From assembly GCA_030444405.1 (NCBI GenBank), contig JARFPM010000016.1:1-57285 (forward strand): 57,285 nt of DNA. Direction: 5' to 3'. Below, piece by piece: positions 27,569 through 35,596 of the stretch. The DNA comes from Nitrospira sp. (GTDB lineage Bacteria > Nitrospirota > Nitrospiria > Nitrospirales > Nitrospiraceae). The stretch's first letter is position 1; the number at the start of each line of letters is the position of its first letter. Below the pieces are notes generated by a model that saw nothing but the letters and a program-made list of their open reading frames with translations, did no database searches and had not been told where the DNA came from. The position numbers and the translations under genes are program-made.

Positions 27569-29443
27569 CTATGTTTCTTGCGATGGAACGGGCGAAAGCA
27601 AGGGCGCCTGTCCCTCCAGGAATTCCTCACCCATCACAGGCTGCTGCCCCCGCTCACACATCCAGAACAACGCGAGAACTGCTGCCCAAAATACCACCAT
27701 GTTCACCGTCACCATCTTGGTTGCGTATTGAAGGTCCGGGGTGAAGGCCCAGGGCGAGACGTCAGCCATCAACTCACTGATGTGCCAAGACAATCGTCCC
27801 GATGAGCGGATGTATCCCATTAACCCCATCACCCAACTAAACGACGCCGCCAACCCGAATAATCCGACCATGCCACGCAGTGGAATCTTCCCCCACTGGA
27901 TCGGACCATGCACGACCGCCCGTCTGAGCATCAAGCGATTGACGACGGCACCCGCCATGATCACCGTCAGCGTCGTGAACGCTTGCGGAGCCGAAAGACC
28001 GACGCGAATTTTCGCCGGCAAGTAAAACCCATAGATGGACAACCAGATGATGTTCAAGGCGCCGACAAGATACAGCACCGTGATTACGATATTTCCGGTC
28101 CTGGTCCACGAAATGGTCATCGTTCGATTCGCTCGACGATAGTACAAAAAGCTGAGCGCAGTGACGAGGATCAGGATGTTGACGGCCCCGTTCTTGGCCG
28201 ACATGACTCCATAGTTGCCGATCACCGGATGCTGGGCGCCTCCCATGGCCTTGATCTCACTGGCAGACGTCAGGAGTGTGTGAGGCGTCAGCCAGATGAA
28301 GAGCGCCAGCATCAACACACCCAGTAAGAGTTGGTAATAGGGCTGATAGCGCTCACCCCCCTTGATCCGCGCCATGCTCTGCCATAGATAGTAGTTGATT
28401 CCCAGAAACAGGACACCGATCAAGAGTGCCTGGACCACAAACAACCACGTCAGCAATCCACCCATCATGGTGACACCCATGGTCTGGCGAAATACGAACA
28501 CCGACTTCATCAACCAGTAGCCGGCAATCGGCATGGGAATGAGCGCACAGACTGTCACGAATAAGAAGACATATCCCACCCAATCGAAATAGGCCCGCTC
28601 TTCGTCGGTCTTGCTGGTAAAAAACCGATAGCAGGCATAGGCCAGTACCACTGCCCCGCCGGACATGATGTCTGCAAGGAAGCGATGAACGTTGAGCGGG
28701 TTCCAGAGCGCGGAATGCAGCAGATGCCAGGCATTGCCCAGAAACCGTCCCTGTGCATCCACCCCAGCGGGAGACATCATGAAGGCGGACCACGCGTTCG
28801 CCATCATCAACAACGCGGTCCCCACAATATTAGTCAGAATGCCGATTGCGGCATGGATCCACTTCATGCCTCGATCCGCCATCCGATTCCACCCGTAGTA
28901 ATAGACGATCAGGAGCAGGGACTCTCCGACGAACACGGCGGCGTAGGCCGGCATGAACCCCTTGAACGTTCCGCCCATGTACTTCATGAAACTTGGATAG
29001 AGCGTGATGAACATCGTCAGCATCACGCTGCCGATGAGCGCCGTGACCGACAGGGCCAAGACCGCCACCTTCGCGAGATCTCTCGCCAGACCATCGTAGC
29101 GAAGGGCCAAGGCCGGCTTCTTGGTGATCAAACCAAGAAACTCGAGCAACGCGCAAAATAATGGCAGAGCGAGCACAAATCCGCCGAAATAGGTATGTTG
29201 CTGTGTGACAAACCACACCAGCAGCCGACTGTCCAACGAGCCGATTTGCGGATAGATTGTTTCATGTGGAGTGGGAGCCGCCGGTCCCTGCGGAGTGCCT
29301 TCAGTGCCAAAGTACACATCCGTCGATGATTCGGCTAATGACAGGCTGAGCCCATTCCACCCATATCCAATGGCGATCGCGACAAATGCCATGCAGATTG
29401 CAACATTGATCGCAGAGCGGGTCATCATAAATCCTCGGCTCAT
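27569..29443 (-). CDS. cytochrome bd-like oxidase subunit I, copy 2
   Basis: A 624-residue paralogue of the gene at 22093. It shares QQHTYFGGF (His83), FVGESLLLIVYYYGWNRM (Glu174), MANAWSAFMMSPAGVDAQGRFLGNAWHLLHSALWNP-type segments, NVHRF (His253), MGGAQHPVIGNYGVMSAKNG and MGLMGYIRSSGRLSWHISELM. Like copy 1 it lacks the GWxxxExGRQPW motif and any CydB partner. Different from copy 1: the residue aligned with His181 of copy 1 is a proline (Pro165), and it carries a shorter N-terminal insertion. It overlaps almost head-to-tail with a polytopic protein upstream (five bases) and has no c-type cytochrome gene of its own next to it. Function as oxidase is inferred. Confidence 0.83.
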   Translation of the reverse strand: MSRGFMMTRSAINVAICMAFVAIAIGYGWNGLSLSLAESSTDVYFGTEGTPQGPAAPTPHETIYPQIGSLDSRLLVWFVTQQHTYFGGFVLALPLFCALLEFLGLITKKPALALRYDGLARDLAKVAVLALSVTALIGSVMLTMFITLYPSFMKYMGGTFKGFMPAYAAVFVGESLLLIVYYYGWNRMADRGMKWIHAAIGILTNIVGTALLMMANAWSAFMMSPAGVDAQGRFLGNAWHLLHSALWNPLNVHRFLADIMSGGAVVLAYACYRFFTSKTDEERAYFDWVGYVFLFVTVCALIPMPIAGYWLMKSVFVFRQTMGVTMMGGLLTWLFVVQALLIGVLFLGINYYLWQSMARIKGGERYQPYYQLLLGVLMLALFIWLTPHTLLTSASEIKAMGGAQHPVIGNYGVMSAKNGAVNILILVTALSFLYYRRANRTMTISWTRTGNIVITVLYLVGALNIIWLSIYGFYLPAKIRVGLSAPQAFTTLTVIMAGAVVNRLMLRRAVVHGPIQWGKIPLRGMVGLFGLAASFSWVMGLMGYIRSSGRLSWHISELMADVSPWAFTPDLQYATKMVTVNMVVFWAAVLALFWMCERGQQPVMGEEFLEGQAPLLSPVPSQET

Positions 29444-29447
29444 ACCT

Positions 29448-30515
29448 CTACCCCTTCGTTCCGGTCTTGCCGAGCGCTAACTCCCCAGCCGCACCATCAG
29501 CACCGACCGTCTTCCCAAGAATTCCCATCACAAACGGGCAACGCAACATTCCACTCGACAGCTGTGGGGCCTGTTCATCCTCCACATGACGTCGATCGCC
29601 CAGATAGTACCCATACACCGCCATCATCGCCGTGACCATCGCACCCATCACGGCCGCAGCACTCAGCGTAATCGTCGGCTGACGGACGACAAACAACAGT
29701 ACGCCCATCGTCACCAGATAGTAGGTTGAGGCAAAGGCCATCCCGGGCCACCACCAATATTTCATCAATTCACCCGGCGCAGTCTGACGGAACGTGTGCG
29801 CCCATGGGACGGACGGATAGAGCCCGCCAAAATAGGCACAGAGGGCCAGACCACCGCCGAGGACTGTCACGCTCAGCAATTGCACCAACGCGGCTCCCTG
29901 AGCATCCACCATGGCCGCCCCGGATAACGATGCCATCGCACCCAGGCCAAGACCCACCACGGCCCAGGGCCCCAGTTGCCAAGCCCTCCGCTGTACCAAG
30001 ACAAGAAGTTGTTCTCCATCGGGGAACGTGAGAAATGGTCGCCCTAACAGTGAAAGCTTGCGCACATGGCCAATCTCAAACGCATCCCGTGCGACGGACG
30101 TGCAGGAGATGATGATCGCCATCATCGCCGGTCCGTCAGGGTGCTGGAAATAACTGTAGTGCATGATCCATAAAAGGGTGAGCACCAACAGGGACAGTTG
30201 AATGCCATACACGGCTCCGATCCAACCGGCAAGCCAGCCAAGAAGACGCGCTCCATCTTGGCGCACAATGACAGACCAGGGAGCAGACCGCCCCACCCAA
30301 TAGGACAAGAGCGCCGTGACCATTGCCACCAGACTGCTGACCGCCAGCAAGACCAAGGGCTCAGTGATCGGCACAAGATGCTTCGCCAGCCGATACACCC
30401 CGAAGGCAATCAGTCCTGGCACAAACATGACAATTCGCTTTTGCCGGCGCACGGCATCTTCCGTCACCGCCAAGCTCAAGCTGGGAATTACGCGCAAGGC
30501 CATTCGATGCAACAT
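29448..30515 (-). CDS. polytopic membrane protein of unknown function
   Basis: A 355-residue protein with about eight hydrophobic helices (for example FVPGLIAFGVY, PLVLLAVSSLVAMVTALLSYWVG, LSLLVLTLLWIMHYSYF, AVVGLGLGAMASLSGAAMV, LLSVTVLGGGLALCAYFGGLY, STYYLVTMGVLLFVV, AVMGAMVTAMMAVYGYYLG). The middle shows a Yip1/DUF-like style but no sure family. It ends five bases before bd-like oxidase copy 2, so the two are translationally coupled and the protein may be the membrane partner of that oxidase in place of CydB. There are no obvious heme ligands beyond scattered histidines. Confidence 0.78.
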   Translation of the reverse strand: MLHRMALRVIPSLSLAVTEDAVRRQKRIVMFVPGLIAFGVYRLAKHLVPITEPLVLLAVSSLVAMVTALLSYWVGRSAPWSVIVRQDGARLLGWLAGWIGAVYGIQLSLLVLTLLWIMHYSYFQHPDGPAMMAIIISCTSVARDAFEIGHVRKLSLLGRPFLTFPDGEQLLVLVQRRAWQLGPWAVVGLGLGAMASLSGAAMVDAQGAALVQLLSVTVLGGGLALCAYFGGLYPSVPWAHTFRQTAPGELMKYWWWPGMAFASTYYLVTMGVLLFVVRQPTITLSAAAVMGAMVTAMMAVYGYYLGDRRHVEDEQAPQLSSGMLRCPFVMGILGKTVGADGAAGELALGKTGTKG

Positions 30516-30616
30516 ATATATCCAGGACTAAGGCTGCAGGACTGAGGACTGGGTGGGGAGGATAGTTCGTTTCATATTTTCTCTCCTTCTAAGCACTCAG
30601 TCCTCAGCACTCGTGA
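30516..30616. repeat. intergenic inverted repeat of the CTCAGCACTC type (A)
   Basis: Contains CTGAGGACTG (30542-30551) and its reverse complement CAGTCCTCAG (30598-30607), 46 bases apart, and one copy of CTCAGCACTC. The same short string recurs in the next gap (31109-31211). There is no U-run, so it is not a simple terminator. Confidence 0.55.
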
Positions 30617-31108
30617 CTATTTTGACGCGGCCATCCCGAAATACTTCGCCTTGATCTCTTCCATCAGCGATACCGTAATGCGAGACAGCCCACGATCTGC
30701 TGCGGTGCGCTCGAGTTCAATCCGCGCCATGGCACGAACCGGTGCCGGTACCCGTTCCAACCGCCGCTCCGCTTCAGGGTCCCAGTCGAGGCGCTCCCCA
30801 GTTCGGGGACGGAGTAGCGTCTCGCACGTGACCACACGCTGACCCTGGCGACGGATATCCTGCTCCACCTCGTCCCGAACCAGCACGGCTACATACGGCG
30901 GCATGCGGTCCAATCGGTGCAACGCCTCATCGGTCCAGAGCAACCGATCGACAAGTCCATATGTCTGCCCCTCCGGTACATCGACGCCGACTTTCAGACC
31001 ACAACCTCTACACTCGGAACGAATAAACCATTGAGGGGCACCACCTTCTCCAGCACGCTCTTCAATCCCTTCCGTATGCATCCATCGACCACAGCCGCAG
31101 GTCAACAT
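30617..31108 (-). CDS. zinc-ribbon protein with two PCP_red-type domains
   Basis: A 163-residue protein with a possible N-terminal zinc ribbon (C4, C6, C33, C36) and two copies of a short helical domain like the C-terminal PCP_red module of light-independent protochlorophyllide reductase (ChlB/BchB): WTDEALHRLDRMP...VTCETLLR (about 58-100) and WDPEAERRLERVP...ITVSLMEEIKAKYFG (about 109-157). In photosynthetic bacteria that module helps bind the tetrapyrrole substrate. Here there is no chlorophyll pathway in view; the domain occurs in many non-photosynthetic genomes with unknown role. It sits in the respiratory locus, so a link to heme or Fe-S proteins is possible but unproven. Confidence 0.78.
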   Translation of the reverse strand: MLTCGCGRWMHTEGIEERAGEGGAPQWFIRSECRGCGLKVGVDVPEGQTYGLVDRLLWTDEALHRLDRMPPYVAVLVRDEVEQDIRRQGQRVVTCETLLRPRTGERLDWDPEAERRLERVPAPVRAMARIELERTAADRGLSRITVSLMEEIKAKYFGMAASK

Positions 31109-31211
31109 CGCAAAGTACCAGTGCTGAGTAATGAGTGCTGAGACCTGAGCGAATGTCCAAGCAACGCCTCTTTCCGAACTCCTTTATCCATAGTACTCAG
31201 CACTCATGTCA
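31109..31211. repeat. intergenic inverted repeat of the CTCAGCACTC type (B)
   Basis: A perfect 12-base inverted repeat, ATGAGTGCTGAG (31131-31142) and CTCAGCACTCAT (31196-31207), with 53 bases between. A further copy of AGTGCTGAG stands just left of the first arm. The same string is found in the gap at 30516-30616, so this looks like a dispersed intergenic element of the genome. Confidence 0.6.
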
Positions 31212-31928
31212 TTACCCGATCTTGCCAGGATACAAGATGTACAACATCGTGTAGGTAAAGCTTCCCGTGACAAATAGGACGCAGTAAATAACCATCGTAA
31301 ATCGGCCGAGCGCGCGATGCCGCCGCGCGCCATCAGGCCAGATCCGTTGAATGGCCATCTCAATCGCGAAGACGAACGCCACCAGCGCGAGAAAGATCGC
31401 ATACACTTCCAACTTCCGCATCGAAAACCCAGCCGTGGCGACGCGCGAGAAAAATAGCCCGAGGACAACTGTGGCAATGCCACCAAAGATGAGACCCACC
31501 TTCTTCCATGTTGTTTGCAACAGCGATTCCCGAAGGGATCGCACCCCACTGATGAACTGCTGAGAGCGAAAACCGAGCACAATCATGTACACCGCCATGA
31601 TTAAGCCGATGATGACGAGAACAATGTGGAGCGTAAGCACCGGAATGAACACGTAATCATAGAGCGACTGCGAGCCACCAAACCCTTCCTTGCCCTCAAA
31701 CGCCAGGACTCCCAGCTGTCGAAACAGATAGTAGGCTATAAAGAAGCTGAGCATGGCAATCATGCCGCCCAACATCAGCCAATGGTGCGCATCGGCCTTT
31801 CGTCGGCGAGCCTGAACCCATCCCATGACAAAGAGCCCAGTAAAGAGCGTCGCCATCAGCTGACTGAGATCCGCTCCAGTCGTCGCATGTGTTCCAAAGA
31901 ACCCTGGTTCCCGTAACCAATCCATCAC
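31212..31928 (-). CDS. DUF420-like membrane protein
   Basis: A 238-residue protein with six or seven helices resembling DUF420 (YozB/CtaM): FTGLFVMGWVQARRRKADAHHWLMLGG, FFIAYYLFRQLG, YDYVFIPVLTLHIVLVIIG and, after an inserted segment (about 120-185), RRHRALGRFTMVIYCVLFVTG. Known: the Staphylococcus member CtaM is needed to mature a heme-copper oxidase, and the family has conserved His residues. Its place at the top of a bd-like oxidase locus suggests a comparable role in oxidase assembly; this is inference. The length is greater than the usual 130-180 because of the insert. Confidence 0.8.
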   Translation of the reverse strand: MMDWLREPGFFGTHATTGADLSQLMATLFTGLFVMGWVQARRRKADAHHWLMLGGMIAMLSFFIAYYLFRQLGVLAFEGKEGFGGSQSLYDYVFIPVLTLHIVLVIIGLIMAVYMIVLGFRSQQFISGVRSLRESLLQTTWKKVGLIFGGIATVVLGLFFSRVATAGFSMRKLEVYAIFLALVAFVFAIEMAIQRIWPDGARRHRALGRFTMVIYCVLFVTGSFTYTMLYILYPGKIG

Positions 31929-32039
31929 AAGATCCCATTACACACGCCCATGACTCATGAACCTATTCACTCCACTCACCTTCACTCCACTCACCAACAG
32001 ACCGATGTGCAAAACACGTCGTGACTACCCACCACCTGC
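31929..32039. repeat. gap with a 15-base tandem repeat
   Basis: Contains two perfect copies of a 15-base unit, TTCACTCCACTCACC, at 31966-31980 and 31981-31995, between the DUF420-like gene and the methyltransferase gene. No gene or terminator is seen. Confidence 0.75.
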
Positions 32040-33020
32040 TCACGGTTTCAGCCCCTGCACCACAGCCGTCTTCTCCAACTCCACAACTGAGCCAAACCCG
32101 GCAGCCTGAAGCCATTGCATGGCTTCGCTGGCCTGAAAGCAGCTGCCTTGCTGGGTGTTGACGAGGATGTGGACTGCGAACGCAGTCGTCCACGCCGGGC
32201 CGGTGCCGGTTTCATCCAAGAATCGATCTTTAATCACCAACCGCCCGCCCGATGCCAGCGATGCAAAGACTTTCTTGACCAGATCCTGATTCATCTGGAA
32301 CGTTTGATAGTGCAGGATATCGGACATCAAGACCACATCATATGGTCCTCCGAGTTGATCTCGATTGAAATCACCGGGCAGCAAGGCGATCCGAGATTCC
32401 AACCGCGCATCCTTCACCGTTAATTCTGTTAACTTCAGCGTCTCCGGGAGATCAAAAACCGTCGCGTGCAGTTCGGGATACACCTGGCAGAAGGCAATCG
32501 CGTTAGTACCGGCACCGCCGCCGAGATCGAGCATCCGCTCTGGGCCACCCAGCTTCAGCCGCTTGGCCAAATCCGGGCCGCTTTGCTGCCCGATACGATT
32601 CAGCACCGCCAAGACATGGCCGCCCAACTCAGGATCGGTCTCAAAAACATGGCGGTCGACCGTCCGCTTCCCCGTGCGAATCGTTTCTTCGAGTTTGCCC
32701 CAGTTATTCCACTCCGCATCGTGCAGGAGGAGCAAGTGGCCAACGTACTGCGGCGACTGCCGGACGAGGTATGTCAGCGCCGTCGACGAGTTGCCATACA
32801 GGTCCCCCTCCTTCGTCAGCAACTTCATTGCGACGAGGGCGTTCAAGAGAAGGCCCAGCGTGTGAGGATCGGCCTGAAGACGACCGGCAATGTCCTGAAC
32901 TGCCTTCGGTCGTTCACCGATGGCAGAAAAGACATCCAGCTTCACGGCCGTCAGGAGGATTTTGGTCTCCCAGTAGTAGCCAAGCTGGAAAACTTCTGCG
33001 AGTGAAAGCTCTCGTGACAC
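32040..33020 (-). CDS. SAM-dependent O-methyltransferase-like protein (dimerisation plus catalytic domain)
   Basis: A 326-residue protein with an N-terminal winged-helix dimerisation domain (FQLGYYWETKILLTAVKLDVFSAIG...) and a Rossmann methyltransferase domain: MLDLGGGAGTNAIAF (SAM motif I), VFDLPETLK, LLPGDFNRDQL, VVLMSDILHYQ, LASGGRLVIKDRF. This is the plan of bacterial O-methyltransferases such as hydroxyneurosporene or small-molecule methylases; the substrate is unknown. Start is a GTG with AAGGGG six bases upstream. A second protein with the same plan is encoded at 50462. Confidence 0.88.
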   Translation of the reverse strand: MSRELSLAEVFQLGYYWETKILLTAVKLDVFSAIGERPKAVQDIAGRLQADPHTLGLLLNALVAMKLLTKEGDLYGNSSTALTYLVRQSPQYVGHLLLLHDAEWNNWGKLEETIRTGKRTVDRHVFETDPELGGHVLAVLNRIGQQSGPDLAKRLKLGGPERMLDLGGGAGTNAIAFCQVYPELHATVFDLPETLKLTELTVKDARLESRIALLPGDFNRDQLGGPYDVVLMSDILHYQTFQMNQDLVKKVFASLASGGRLVIKDRFLDETGTGPAWTTAFAVHILVNTQQGSCFQASEAMQWLQAAGFGSVVELEKTAVVQGLKP

Positions 33021-33361
33021 ACCAATCCCCTTGAGCTAATCGCTTTCAAACGCAAGATCTTACCTAGATCAGAAAGTAAAAGACAAGGCGGCGAATGCCC
33101 TGTTTAGAGCCGAGAAGACCACTTCGGAGGCGTTTTGAGGACTGGCTCCGGCGAAGCCGGAGCCCGTCCCGGTTCTCACAGGCAGTGGTGGTGGGCTTGG
33201 TTAAGCAGTCCCCGTTGCCTCATGCTGAGGGCCAATAGCTCACCTCGCTGAATGGGCGAAGCGGGCGGATAGCGCATACCGTGAGAATTGCTGCCCCTAT
33301 CCCGCTCTCTCTCAACCTGCCCCTCCTTCTTACATCCCACGCGACGAGGTCAGATTTCCGT
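33021..33361. other. intergenic region with a GC-rich hairpin
   Basis: A 341-base region without a convincing gene. It holds a perfect 9-base inverted repeat (GGCTCCGGC, 33144-33152; GCCGGAGCC, 33156-33164) around GAA. No U-run follows on either strand, so it is a hairpin of unknown role rather than a typical terminator. Confidence 0.5.
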
Positions 33362-34141
33362 TCACGCTTCGTCCAGCCGGATGGTTTCCACATGAACCCT
33401 GGCAACACCCTGTTCGACAAATCCGAGTTGTTCGGCTACTCCCCGGCTGACGTCGATAATCCGCATCACTGAATCCGGGTTATGCTGACTGGGGAAGGGG
33501 CCGCGGTCATTCACTCGGACAATGATCGACTTTCCATTTTCGAGGTTGGTCACCTGGACGTGGATCGGAAGCGGCAGATACTTGTGTGCCGCCGTCAACG
33601 CGCTGGGATTGAACAGCTCGCCGTTGGCCGTCATGTGCCCTCCGGGCAGGCGCCTCGTTTCCTCCCCATACCACGAGGCCACGCCCGTCTCTTCGTAGGT
33701 CTGTGCACTGGCGAGGCTCATCGGCACATAATGCTGACCCTTGACAGTGTACGGAGCGGCTTTGACCCGCCCAAGCCTGATCGCCTCCTTAACCGGGAGC
33801 CCATCGATGGTCTGAATATCGTCCCGTATCAATGGATACTCCAACGGAGCCCGGACCACCTCAAAGGTGAACTTCCCGATGTGATAGACAAGCTTCGTGG
33901 TCTCCTTCGTCAATTCATAGGTGCCTCGCACCACCCAGATCGTACCTTTGACCGTTTTTTTGGCGATACGATAGCTGGTCTTGATGACTGAGAACGTGGT
34001 CTTGACCGCAGAGAAGGCCCCCTCGATCACTGAACAGGAGGCAAGCGTTAGGAGGATGGGGAGTAGGAGTAGTGGCAGGGCGAACCTCTTCACCCGGATG
34101 TGCTCACGAACATCCCCTACGGTTGAAGTAGGGATCGTCAT
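33362..34141 (-). CDS. RlpA-like lipoprotein (septal-ring/peptidoglycan-binding)
   Basis: A 259-residue predicted lipoprotein: signal sequence FALPLLLLPILLTLASC with lipobox Cys36, a helical stalk (about 40-130), and a C-terminal RlpA-type double-psi beta-barrel: GVASWYGEE, TANGELFNPSALTAAHKYLPLP, VRVNDRGPFPS and IDVSRGVAEQLGF. RlpA proteins cleave or bind glycan strands without stem peptides at the division site; Asp in VNDRGPF is the likely catalytic residue. The SPOR domain of longer RlpA proteins is absent. ATG with AAGGGAG seven bases upstream. Confidence 0.9.
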   Translation of the reverse strand: MTIPTSTVGDVREHIRVKRFALPLLLLPILLTLASCSVIEGAFSAVKTTFSVIKTSYRIAKKTVKGTIWVVRGTYELTKETTKLVYHIGKFTFEVVRAPLEYPLIRDDIQTIDGLPVKEAIRLGRVKAAPYTVKGQHYVPMSLASAQTYEETGVASWYGEETRRLPGGHMTANGELFNPSALTAAHKYLPLPIHVQVTNLENGKSIIVRVNDRGPFPSQHNPDSVMRIIDVSRGVAEQLGFVEQGVARVHVETIRLDEA

Positions 34142-34422
34142 GAACCTTCTCCCTTGATGGACCAGTTCAAGTCATGACCTCTTCACCCCGCCTTTGTCGA
34201 TTCCACCCCTGTGCACACTATGTATCACATCATGCACAGAGCCAGGTGGCTAGCGCAGGCTTCTCGAAGATGGGATCGGACATTCGTAGTGACTGATGGT
34301 CGCGCTTGGGTGTGCAGCACCAACTATTCGCAACCATGAACCACTGTGAAGACAATGAAACGATAACGATATGGTCGGCTAGGCAAGGCGACGAATTGGG
34401 TACGAAAACGGCTAAAAACACG
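34142..34422. other. intergenic region
   Basis: About 280 bases between the rlpA-like gene and the terminator of the cupredoxin-like gene. Short open frames exist on both strands but none has a ribosome-binding site or recognisable product. I see nothing else in it. Confidence 0.4.
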
Positions 34423-34449
34423 AAGGGCAGCGGGTGCTCCGCTGCCCTT
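34423..34449 (-). terminator. rho-independent terminator of the cupredoxin-like gene
   Basis: A perfect 11-base stem AAGGGCAGCGG/CCGCTGCCCTT around a five-base loop, followed on the minus strand by CGTGTTTTTAG. It begins 27 bases after the stop of the gene at 34477. Confidence 0.85.
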
Positions 34450-34476
34450 CTACTACGAGGACTAGCTGATCCAGGC

Positions 34477-35271
34477 TTACTTAATTTCAGCCTTGAGGTT
34501 CGCGGTGCCGCCGTCGGCCACATCCACCTCGAACTCAATCTTCTTGGCCTTGCCAGCAAACGGATGCCAGGCGATGACCTTATGCTTCCCAGCCGGCACA
34601 TCCTTGATCTCGAAGGAACCATCATCCTTCACAACCGCAAAATGTGGGTTCGACACGGGCAGGAAGAAGGATTGCATGAACTCATGCTGGTCACACTGTA
34701 ACCGGAAGTACCCTTCCTTTTCTGCACCGCCACGGAAGGTCACCGGCTTATCCAGTTTGTCGCCCTTCTTCGCAAGACCAATGTTGAAACCGGTTGCCGA
34801 GGATGCGCCCTTCACCGTGAAACTGTGTGGGTTGTGGAGCACACCGGCCACTGACTTGGGGTCATCAGGGTCTGCATCGGTATTTTCAACCTTGAATGGG
34901 CGATTATTGACGACGACACCGCTGAACGGCTGGAAATCACAAAACGCCGCCACAACTTCCGTCCCGGCATAGCCATCCATCCAGGCCTTATCTTCGATAT
35001 CTGCAACCGCAACGACCGCACCCTTCAAGCCGCCGTCCTTCCCAACTTCGATCTGTTTCAGAAACCGCTTGTCCCCATCCACCAAGCTCTTGTTTGCAAT
35101 CTTAGGGCAGAACTTTGGATTTGGGAACTTTGAAAAGAGGAACTCCTTCTGCTCGGCTTTCCCGGCAAACGTTACCTTCCCACTGATCGTTCCGCCTGCA
35201 TACGAGGTGAGCGGCGCCGCGACCAGCGCGACGGCTGCCACACCGAACATAATTGATAACGCACTCTTCAT
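34477..35271 (-). CDS. exported cupredoxin-like protein with carboxypeptidase-regulatory-type domain
   Basis: A 264-residue exported protein with a signal peptide (cleavage near SYAGG). The N-terminal half starts GTISGKVTF, and the middle carries a candidate type-1 copper site: His146 or His149 (GVLHNPHSF) with Cys193, His196 and Met199 (LQCDQHEFM). The same C-D-x-H-x-x-M arrangement occurs in methylamine-utilisation-type and plastocyanin-like proteins. The final part, NPHFAVVKDDGSFEIKDVPAGKHKVIAWHPF, resembles a carboxypeptidase regulatory-like beta-sandwich. It could be a periplasmic electron carrier. It has its own candidate promoter, a strong AAGGAGG ribosome-binding site and a terminator, so it is an independent, probably well-expressed unit. 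Confidence 0.83.
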   Translation of the reverse strand: MKSALSIMFGVAAVALVAAPLTSYAGGTISGKVTFAGKAEQKEFLFSKFPNPKFCPKIANKSLVDGDKRFLKQIEVGKDGGLKGAVVAVADIEDKAWMDGYAGTEVVAAFCDFQPFSGVVVNNRPFKVENTDADPDDPKSVAGVLHNPHSFTVKGASSATGFNIGLAKKGDKLDKPVTFRGGAEKEGYFRLQCDQHEFMQSFFLPVSNPHFAVVKDDGSFEIKDVPAGKHKVIAWHPFAGKAKKIEFEVDVADGGTANLKAEIK

Positions 35272-35416
35272 TGGACTGCCTCCTTGTGATTAACTACCAA
35301 GTTCCAGACCTACCCATTTCTCTCTTCTCTCACAACTGGAAGATTCTCAGAGTGCAACCTCAGCTCTTAAACACCCTCGATTCCCCGATTGGTGAGGCCG
35401 ATACAGATTCAGGTTA

Positions 35417-35446
35417 TGTATATGAAATCTTACCGTCCGCTGTCAA
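35417..35446 (-). promoter_or_regulatory. candidate sigma-70 promoter of the cupredoxin-like gene
   Basis: On the minus strand TTGACA (35441-35446) and TATACA (35417-35422) are separated by 18 bases. The transcript would have a leader of about 140 bases ending in AAGGAGG (35279-35285), eight bases before the ATG. Confidence 0.55.
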
Positions 35447-35596
35447 TGTCTAACAAGAGGGCTATTGTCAGTCTTTCTACAGTAGCTATTTTGTCTCTGT
35501 CCTGTTAGAGTAATTCTCGTTTCGGAGCCGGTCCCACAACCAGGATATGCCTGAGTAGGCACCACCTGCATGCTCCCTCCTGCATTAGTACACTGA
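35447..35596. other. upstream region of the desaturase gene
   Basis: Non-coding stretch between the divergent cupredoxin-like and desaturase genes. No good promoter hexamer pair was found on the plus strand. Confidence 0.35.

Noticed and set aside
28685-29161. 158-residue plus-strand frame opposite bd-like oxidase copy 2
   Set aside because: Composition (His/Arg/Gln-rich) is the antisense of membrane helices; no start signal.
22093-29443. Canonical cytochrome bd quinol oxidase (CydAB)
   Set aside because: No CydB gene, no GWxxxExGRQPW motif and no quinol loop in either paralogue.
33144-33164. Rho-independent terminator at the 9-base GC hairpin
   Set aside because: No U-run follows on either strand and the loop is only three bases; kept only as an unexplained hairpin.
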